Shown here: positions 6,224 through 9,904 of the stretch, in pieces
Numbering within the stretch: position 1 is the stretch's first letter
Layout: each line of letters begins with the position of its first letter
DNA from: Betaproteobacteria bacterium
GTDB taxonomy: Bacteria > Pseudomonadota > Gammaproteobacteria > Burkholderiales > SG8-39
Reading direction: 5' to 3'
NCBI GenBank assembly: GCA_019237595.1
Contig: JAFAGU010000148.1
Coordinates: 1-9,904 of the forward strand
Length of the DNA stretch: 9,904 nt
Program-made: the position numbers and the translations under genes
Notes under the pieces: generated by a model
What the model was told of the DNA's origin: nothing
The model's input: the letters and a program-made list of their open reading frames with translations, nothing else
Database searches by the model: none

Positions 6224-6733
6224 ATGAAACGGCTGATCGGCGGCTCGTGCCTCTTCCTGGTCCTGTGCTGCAATGCGTACGCCATCAAGGAAGGCGAGCC
6301 GGCGCCGGCGCTCGAGGCGAGGCAGCTCGACGGAAGGGCGTTCTCGCTCGCCCAGGCGGCCGGCAAGGTCGTGGTCATCAATTTCTGGGCCACTTGGTGC
6401 GAGCCCTGCCGGGCGGAGATGCCGGCGCTCGATGCGTACTTCCGCAAGCACCGGCAGGAAGGCCTCGAGGTCCTCGCGATCAGCATGGACCAGCCTTCCG
6501 ACGATGCGAAGGTCCGCGAGGTGATGCGCGCGTTCAGCTTCGACGCCGGGCTCGCCCGCGAAGCCTCCTTTCGCGGATATGGGCGCATCTGGCGGCTGCC
6601 TCTCACGTTCGTCGTCGACCGGAACGGCGTGCTGCGCAAGGACGGGTGGTACGGCGACCCCGGCATCGACCTCGCGCTGCTCGAGCGAACCGTCACGCCG
6701 CTCCTCGCCCAACCCGCGCCGCCCGCGCGCTAG
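6224..6733 (+). CDS. TlpA-family thiol-disulfide oxidoreductase
   Basis: This 169-aa exported thioredoxin-like protein is of the TlpA/ResA type. These proteins act in the periplasm to reduce or exchange disulfides in client proteins such as c-type cytochromes or copper-site assembly factors. Residues 1-20 form a signal peptide with cleavage likely after AYA. Two cysteines (Cys15, Cys16) lie in its hydrophobic part, but the residues before them do not make a lipobox. The active site is WATWCEPC (Cys59, Cys62). The cis-proline is Pro126 in RLPLTFVVD, followed by the family's DRNGVLRKDGWYG. ATG 6224 gives a correct signal peptide; no Shine-Dalgarno is seen. It is divergent from the small secreted-protein gene and converges on the CSSCGC barrel gene with a 4-base overlap. 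The closeness of other Cys-pair exported proteins suggests one of them is its client. Confidence 0.88.
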   Translation: MKRLIGGSCLFLVLCCNAYAIKEGEPAPALEARQLDGRAFSLAQAAGKVVVINFWATWCEPCRAEMPALDAYFRKHRQEGLEVLAISMDQPSDDAKVREVMRAFSFDAGLAREASFRGYGRIWRLPLTFVVDRNGVLRKDGWYGDPGIDLALLERTVTPLLAQPAPPAR

Positions 6734-7686
6734 AGCTCGAAGCGCACCCCGAGCGAAAGGGTGTAGCGCGGCTCGATCTGGAAGCCGTTCACCCTCTGGT
6801 AGATCGGCACCTGGACGAACGCGTATGCGTGCGCGTTGTGCGTCAAATGGAACGTCCCGCCCGGGCTGAGATAGACCAGCGTAGCCCCGCTGTTCGGGAC
6901 ATCGGCCTGCGCGCCCGCGTCGCGGCCCTCGATCCTGGTGTTGATCTGGAGCCGCGGCGTCCAGGATTCGAAGCTCACGTATTGGACGCCGAAGTTCAAG
7001 TTGATGCCGTTGCCGGGCCGGAAATCCTCGCGCGAGTTGGCCGGGAGCTGGAGCAATCCCTGCACGAAGTAGTCCCAGTCGCGATTCAGCGCGCCGAACT
7101 TGTACGCGCCGACCAGGAGGTCCGTGGTCCCGGTCCCGGGCTGCAGGCCGCGGTCGAGCGGCTGCCCGGCCTGGGGGCCGTCCACGAAGACGTTGTGGAA
7201 GCCTCCCGTCGGCAACTTGAGGCCGAACTGCACGCCGATGCTATGGTCGGGCTCGAAGCCCTGATAGCGGCCGACGACGCGCACGTCTCCCATGCTTCGC
7301 GTATGGGAGGTGGAGATATCGGTGTCCCCGGCGGCGACGGTCGTGTGATAGCGGTCGAAATAGGGCAGCTGCACGTTGACGCCCCAATCTGCGTTCGCCG
7401 TGTAGTCCAGGAACACCGAATAGTTCAGGTTGCGGGTGCGCTGCTGGATTTCCTGCGCGTTCGGAATCGCGACGCTCGAGCGATCCACCGCATGGGTGCC
7501 GCTGCGAAGCTGCGTCTGGTCGAGATAGTCGTAGCGAAAGTCCATCCTGAAGCCGGGGGTCACCGACCCGAATCCCTGGGCCGCCCAGTCCGTCGTGAGC
7601 GTGCAACCGCAGCTCGAGCAAGCCAAAGCGGCCGCCGGCGCGAAAGCCGCGGCACAGGCGGCGGCGCAAAGCATCTTCTTGTCCAT
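6730..7686 (-). CDS. Outer-membrane beta-barrel-type transporter with N-terminal CSSCGC motif
   Basis: This 318-aa exported protein looks like an outer-membrane barrel of the kind often annotated as transporter or MetA-pathway phenol degradation-like. Residues 1-22 form a signal peptide (cleavage after ALA). The mature protein then starts directly with CSSCGC (Cys23, Cys26, Cys28). The rest is alternating aromatic/polar strand sequence with many glycines (FRMDFRYDYLDQT, WGVNVQLPYFDRY, IGVQFGLKLPTGGF), ending YTLSLGVRFEL, which is close to a barrel C-terminal signal. ATG 7686 has GAGGG six bases upstream. It is last in the SDR-79aa-DUF2946 run, behind two hairpins. The exposed cysteine cluster suggests metal or thiol binding near the membrane surface; no substrate can be named. 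Fusion of a barrel with a Cys cluster next to a TlpA-like gene is the notable point. Confidence 0.72.
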   Translation of the reverse strand: MDKKMLCAAACAAAFAPAAALACSSCGCTLTTDWAAQGFGSVTPGFRMDFRYDYLDQTQLRSGTHAVDRSSVAIPNAQEIQQRTRNLNYSVFLDYTANADWGVNVQLPYFDRYHTTVAAGDTDISTSHTRSMGDVRVVGRYQGFEPDHSIGVQFGLKLPTGGFHNVFVDGPQAGQPLDRGLQPGTGTTDLLVGAYKFGALNRDWDYFVQGLLQLPANSREDFRPGNGINLNFGVQYVSFESWTPRLQINTRIEGRDAGAQADVPNSGATLVYLSPGGTFHLTHNAHAYAFVQVPIYQRVNGFQIEPRYTLSLGVRFEL

Positions 7687-7709
7687 GCAGTTCCCTCGAA
7701 AGCAAGACT

Positions 7710-7726
7710 CGCCCGCAAGGCGGGCG
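7710..7726 (-). other. Hairpin upstream of the CSSCGC barrel gene
   Basis: On the minus strand, CGCCCGC and GCGGGCG form a perfect 7-base stem with a 3-base loop, about 24 bases before the barrel gene's ATG. The following bases (AGTCTTGCTTTCG) have only a weak T run, so it is a poor intrinsic terminator. It may instead be an mRNA-processing or attenuating hairpin. Confidence 0.45.
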
Positions 7727-7729
7727 CGA

Positions 7730-7745
7730 CCGGCCATCCGGCCGG
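7730..7745 (-). other. Second tandem hairpin between DUF2946 and the barrel gene
   Basis: CCGGCC and GGCCGG pair perfectly around a 4-base loop, three bases from the neighbouring hairpin. Together the two take up nearly half of the 74-base spacer, which otherwise holds only the Shine-Dalgarno. They may set a lower or separately controlled level of the barrel protein. Confidence 0.4.
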
Positions 7746-7760
7746 GCCTTGACGGTCAGC

Positions 7761-8135
7761 TCAGGAAAACGAGGGAGGCGCGCGCGGGTGCGCGGAATTC
7801 GAGATGCTCTTGCTTCGGGATGGAACGGCGGCGACGAGCAGGCGCTCGTCGATCGCCTCCGGGAGAGAATCAATGGAAAGTACGGTTGAGGCTAGCGCCA
7901 AGCGCTCGCCGCCAAGCGAACACAACGAGCAGTGGTCGAAGTGCGAGGCCGACTGCTCTTCCGCGGGTGTCTTGCCGAGCGGGACTTCCGTGTAGTGCGT
8001 CTCGCCGCCGATCGTGCAGACCGGAATGAGCGCAACGGCCTTGGGGCGCGCCTGCGAGATGAGCGGCCAGAAGGCATGAAGCGCCAGCGCGAAAGCGGCG
8101 AGCCATAGTCCGAGGCGGCGGCGCTTCACTTGCAT
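7761..8135 (-). CDS. DUF2946 family exported protein with HxxHCxxC motif
   Basis: This 124-aa protein fits the DUF2946 family: a basic N-terminus (KRRR), one hydrophobic segment at about residues 8-28 ending QARP, a lone Cys40 in VCTIGG, and the family's HFDHCSLC block (His65, His68, Cys69, Cys72). DUF2946 genes are often found beside copper-handling genes; no reaction is known. Cysteine and histidine spacing suits metal binding in the periplasm. The start is ATG 8135 or GTG 8129. GTG would give a classic GTGA overlap with the stop of the 79-aa gene, ATG a 10-base overlap. No Shine-Dalgarno is seen, so translation is probably coupled. The tail after residue 105 is Ser/Pro-rich and less conserved-looking. 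Function is inferred only from family and context. Confidence 0.72.
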   Translation of the reverse strand: MQVKRRRLGLWLAAFALALHAFWPLISQARPKAVALIPVCTIGGETHYTEVPLGKTPAEEQSASHFDHCSLCSLGGERLALASTVLSIDSLPEAIDERLLVAAVPSRSKSISNSAHPRAPPSFS

Positions 8136-8365
8136 TTGAGGTTGCCGACCGTGAGGTCGAGCGGCTTCGAGCAGTCCTGCTCGACAATGTGGCGTTTGGG
8201 ATCGAGCGGCGCCCGTTCGTGACCCCGCATGGCGTAGCCGGTGCTGGCGCCGCCGCCGCCGATGCGACCGGACTGCATCTGCGCCGCCGGCGAAGCCTTG
8301 CCGTTGTTCTTCGCGCCCACGGGAAGCGCGAACACCAGTGCGACGAGGAGTATTCCGAGCCTCAT
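8126..8365 (-). CDS. Small secreted protein with two C-terminal cysteines, unknown function
   Basis: This 79-aa protein was not recognised. Residues 1-18 form a signal peptide (MRLGILLVALVFALPVGA, cleavage after VGA). The mature part has a Gly-rich stretch (RIGGGGAST, residues 34-42), then a more ordered-looking end, HIVEQDCSKPLDLTVGNLKC, with Cys65 and Cys78 that could form one disulfide or bind a metal. The ATG at 8365 overlaps the SDR stop as ATGA, and its own stop overlaps the DUF2946 start. Such tight coupling makes it a real gene despite its size. With DUF2946 and the CSSCGC barrel it makes a third exported cysteine-pair protein in a row. A client of the nearby TlpA-like protein is a reasonable guess. 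Confidence 0.68.
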   Translation of the reverse strand: MRLGILLVALVFALPVGAKNNGKASPAAQMQSGRIGGGGASTGYAMRGHERAPLDPKRHIVEQDCSKPLDLTVGNLKCK

Positions 8366-9138
8366 TTCGCGAGGTAGCCGCTATCCACGGGCAGCGTCAC
8401 GCCGGTCACGCAGCGGGCCGCCGGGCTTGCGAGAAAAAGGATCGCCGCCGCGATGTCGTCGACTTCCGGGAGAATGCCGAGCGGCGTGTGCTTCTCGACT
8501 TCCTCGAGCACCGCCGGGTTGGTGAAGATCTGCGCCGTAAAGTCGGTGTTGACGAAGGTCGGCGCCACGGCGTTCACGCGGATGCGGTCGGGAGCCCATT
8601 CCACGGCGAGCGCGCGCGTGAGGTTGACGACTCCGCCCTTCGATGCCTGGTAAGACGCGTTCGGGAAGAGCCCGCCCGAGAGGCCCATGATGGAGGCGAG
8701 GTTCACGATGGCGCCCCCCGAGGGCGCATCCTTGCGCTCGGCGCGCATGTGGCGCGCGGCGACTCGCGAGCACGCAAAGAGCGCGGTGAGGTTGAGCTCG
8801 ACGACCTGCTGCCACTCGGCGAGCGGCATGTCGATAGCGGGCTTGCGGATCGCCATGCCGGCGTTGTTCACGAGGATGTCGATCGCGCCGAGTTCCTTGG
8901 CGATGCCGTCGAAGACCTCCTCGACCTCTTCCTCGTGAGTAATGTCGCACGTGACGGCGATCGCATTGCCGCCCGACTTCCGGATCGTGTCGGCGGTGCG
9001 CACCGCGTAGTTCTCGTACTTGTCGACGACCGCGACCGAAGCGCCCGCGGAGGCGAAGAGCTCCGCCGTCGCCGCGCCGATGCCGCGGCCGGCCCCGGTG
9101 ATGATCGCGCACTTGCCCGGAATCTCGTAGAGCTTCAC
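8362..9138 (-). CDS. SDR family oxidoreductase (classical short-chain dehydrogenase/reductase)
   Basis: This 258-aa cytoplasmic enzyme is a classical SDR, which interconverts alcohols and ketones with NAD(P). The cofactor motif is TGAGRGIG (residues 14-21). Asp39 in AVVDKYE at the end of the second strand points to NAD rather than NADP. NNAG (91-94) and the tetrad Asn116, Ser149 (NLASIMG), Tyr163 and Lys167 (YQASK) are complete, and the C-terminal TGVTLPVDSGYLAK is standard. The length is typical. The start is GTG 9138: it lies just before the conserved KLYEIPGKCAIITG, and no better start is in frame. No Shine-Dalgarno is present at normal distance. It heads the run with the 79-aa, DUF2946 and barrel genes. 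A cytoplasmic SDR has no obvious link to them and may simply share the promoter. The substrate is unknown. Confidence 0.9.
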   Translation of the reverse strand: MKLYEIPGKCAIITGAGRGIGAATAELFASAGASVAVVDKYENYAVRTADTIRKSGGNAIAVTCDITHEEEVEEVFDGIAKELGAIDILVNNAGMAIRKPAIDMPLAEWQQVVELNLTALFACSRVAARHMRAERKDAPSGGAIVNLASIMGLSGGLFPNASYQASKGGVVNLTRALAVEWAPDRIRVNAVAPTFVNTDFTAQIFTNPAVLEEVEKHTPLGILPEVDDIAAAILFLASPAARCVTGVTLPVDSGYLAK

Positions 9139-9164
9139 GCGGCGGGGGAAAAGGACTCCAAGGC

Positions 9165-9180
9165 GCTAAGTATACTGAGC
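9165..9180. promoter_or_regulatory. Palindromic shared promoter/operator between the SDR and deacylase genes
   Basis: GCTaAGTATACTgAGC is a 16-base palindrome with a single mismatched pair. Because AGTATACT is self-complementary, it presents TATACT as a -10 on both strands: plus 9171-9176, and minus 9174-9169. The plus copy ends six bases before the deacylase ATG. For the minus copy, ATGACA (9199-9194) is a five-of-six -35 match, though with a long 19-base spacer. It may be a bidirectional promoter, an operator, or both. Confidence 0.5.
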
Positions 9181-9182
9181 CC

Positions 9183-9904
9183 ATGCACGACCTTGTCATT
9201 CGCGGCGCGCTCCTGCTCGACGGCAAGGGATCGGCCCCGGTGGCGGGCGACCTCGCCGTCTCGCAGGGACGCATCGTCCAGGCCGGGGGCAAGGTCGAAG
9301 GGTCCTCGCGAGAGACGATCGCCGCCGATGGCCTCGCGCTCATGCCCGGCATCATCGACAACCACACGCACTACGACGCCCAAGTGACGTGGGACCGCGC
9401 GCTCGCGCCCTCCTCGCTCGCCGGCGTCACGACGGCCATCCTCGGCAATTGCGGCTTCACGATCGCGCCTTGCCGTCCCGGCGACCGCGAGCTCGTCATG
9501 CGCAACCTGACGCAGGTCGAGGGGATGTCGCTCGAGGTGCTGCGGCAGGGCATTCGCTGGGACTTCGAATCGATTCCGGAGTACCTGGACATGCTCGAGC
9601 GGGAGCCCTCGTCGCTGAACCTCGCGTGCTTCGCGGGCCACTCCAGCATCCGCACCTTCGTCATGGGCGAAGCGGCAACCGAGCGGGCGGCCTCGTCCTC
9701 CGAGATTTCGCAAATGAAGAAGCTCGTCACGGACGCGATGGCCGCGGGAGCTGTCGGCTTTTCGACGAGCACCTCGCCTGCGCACAACGGCCATGGCGGC
9801 AAGCCGATGCCCTCGCGTCTCGCCGACGACGCGGAGCTGCGCACGCTGGTCGCTTCCCTCGGCGAAGCGGGGGGCGGTACCTTCATGCTCACCAAGGGGG
9901 GCCA
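9183..9904 (+). CDS. N-acyl-D-amino-acid deacylase-like amidohydrolase (3' end outside window)
   Basis: The first 240 codons of an amidohydrolase of the D-aminoacylase/D-hydantoinase-like group are present. These zinc enzymes release D-amino acids from N-acyl forms. Visible blocks are a small N-terminal beta domain (residues 1-50), the metal motif GIIDNHTHYDAQ with His61 and His63, and GNCGFTIAP, where Cys90 matches the cysteine zinc ligand typical of D-aminoacylases. WDFESIPEYLDMLE (125-138), CFAGHSSIRTFVMG and AGAVGFSTS are also family-like. The expected length is about 480-570 aa, so roughly half is missing, including the later His and Asp ligands. No signal peptide is seen. ATG 9183 was chosen as the family's start; no Shine-Dalgarno precedes it, and a TATACT box ends six bases away, which suggests a leaderless message. 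Other acylated or cyclic amide substrates are possible. Confidence 0.82.
   Translation, partial: MHDLVIRGALLLDGKGSAPVAGDLAVSQGRIVQAGGKVEGSSRETIAADGLALMPGIIDNHTHYDAQVTWDRALAPSSLAGVTTAILGNCGFTIAPCRPGDRELVMRNLTQVEGMSLEVLRQGIRWDFESIPEYLDMLEREPSSLNLACFAGHSSIRTFVMGEAATERAASSSEISQMKKLVTDAMAAGAVGFSTSTSPAHNGHGGKPMPSRLADDAELRTLVASLGEAGGGTFMLTKGG

Noticed and set aside
7618..7620. Lipobox at Cys23 of the barrel protein
   Set aside because: The residues before the cysteine are Ala-Leu-Ala rather than a Leu-Ala-Gly-like box; ordinary signal peptidase cleavage after ALA explains them. Lipidation is kept only as a minor alternative.
7710..7726. Intrinsic terminator after DUF2946
   Set aside because: The stem is good, but no run of T follows on the minus strand, so it was listed as a hairpin rather than a terminator.

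Overview
The window is GC-rich, has almost no spacer DNA, and reads like the chromosome of a soil or water betaproteobacterium, perhaps Burkholderiales-like. That placement is an inference from base composition and gene families; no rRNA or other taxonomic marker is present. I see no tRNA, rRNA, CRISPR array, insertion sequence or prophage. Thirteen protein genes cover nearly everything. The longest non-coding stretch is the 74 bases at 7687-7760, so no gap exceeds 300 bases.

Layout. A DadA-like FAD oxidoreductase (minus, its 3' end beyond base 1) diverges from a dienelactone hydrolase-family gene (1242-1937, plus). A tight three-gene minus-strand operon follows: a VOC/extradiol-type protein (4371-3841), a protein like 4,5-dihydroxyphthalate decarboxylase or a substrate-binding protein (3841-3017), and a relative of LigJ, the 4-oxalomesaconate hydratase (3024-1927). 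This operon diverges from a GhrA-type glyoxylate/hydroxypyruvate reductase (4412-5320, plus). A minus-strand pair follows: a short secreted Lys-rich protein (6205-5999) and a DUF899 thioredoxin-like protein (5980-5321). A TlpA-like thioredoxin (6224-6733, plus) is divergent from that pair. A four-gene minus-strand run comes next: an SDR oxidoreductase (9138-8362), a 79-aa secreted protein of unknown function (8365-8126), a DUF2946 protein (8135-7761) and an outer-membrane-type protein with a CSSCGC motif (7686-6730). The right end holds the start of an N-acyl-D-amino-acid deacylase-like amidohydrolase (9183 to the edge, plus).

How the genes may work together. The left half looks catabolic. 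The three-gene operon combines ring-cleavage-, decarboxylase- and hydratase-like families, as expected for aromatic acid breakdown feeding 4-oxalomesaconate-type intermediates. The flanking dienelactone hydrolase and hydroxyacid reductase families fit that theme. The middle-right block (TlpA, CSSCGC barrel, DUF2946, 79-aa protein) is a set of exported proteins with cysteine pairs, and suggests envelope thiol or metal (perhaps copper) chemistry. The two ends share a D-amino-acid theme.

Architecture. Strands alternate, giving four divergent and three convergent junctions. All three convergent junctions overlap or abut at their stop codons, with no intrinsic terminator. Two divergent spacers carry clear inverted repeats. 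At least two genes have a -10-like hexamer six bases before the start codon, which would make them leaderless.
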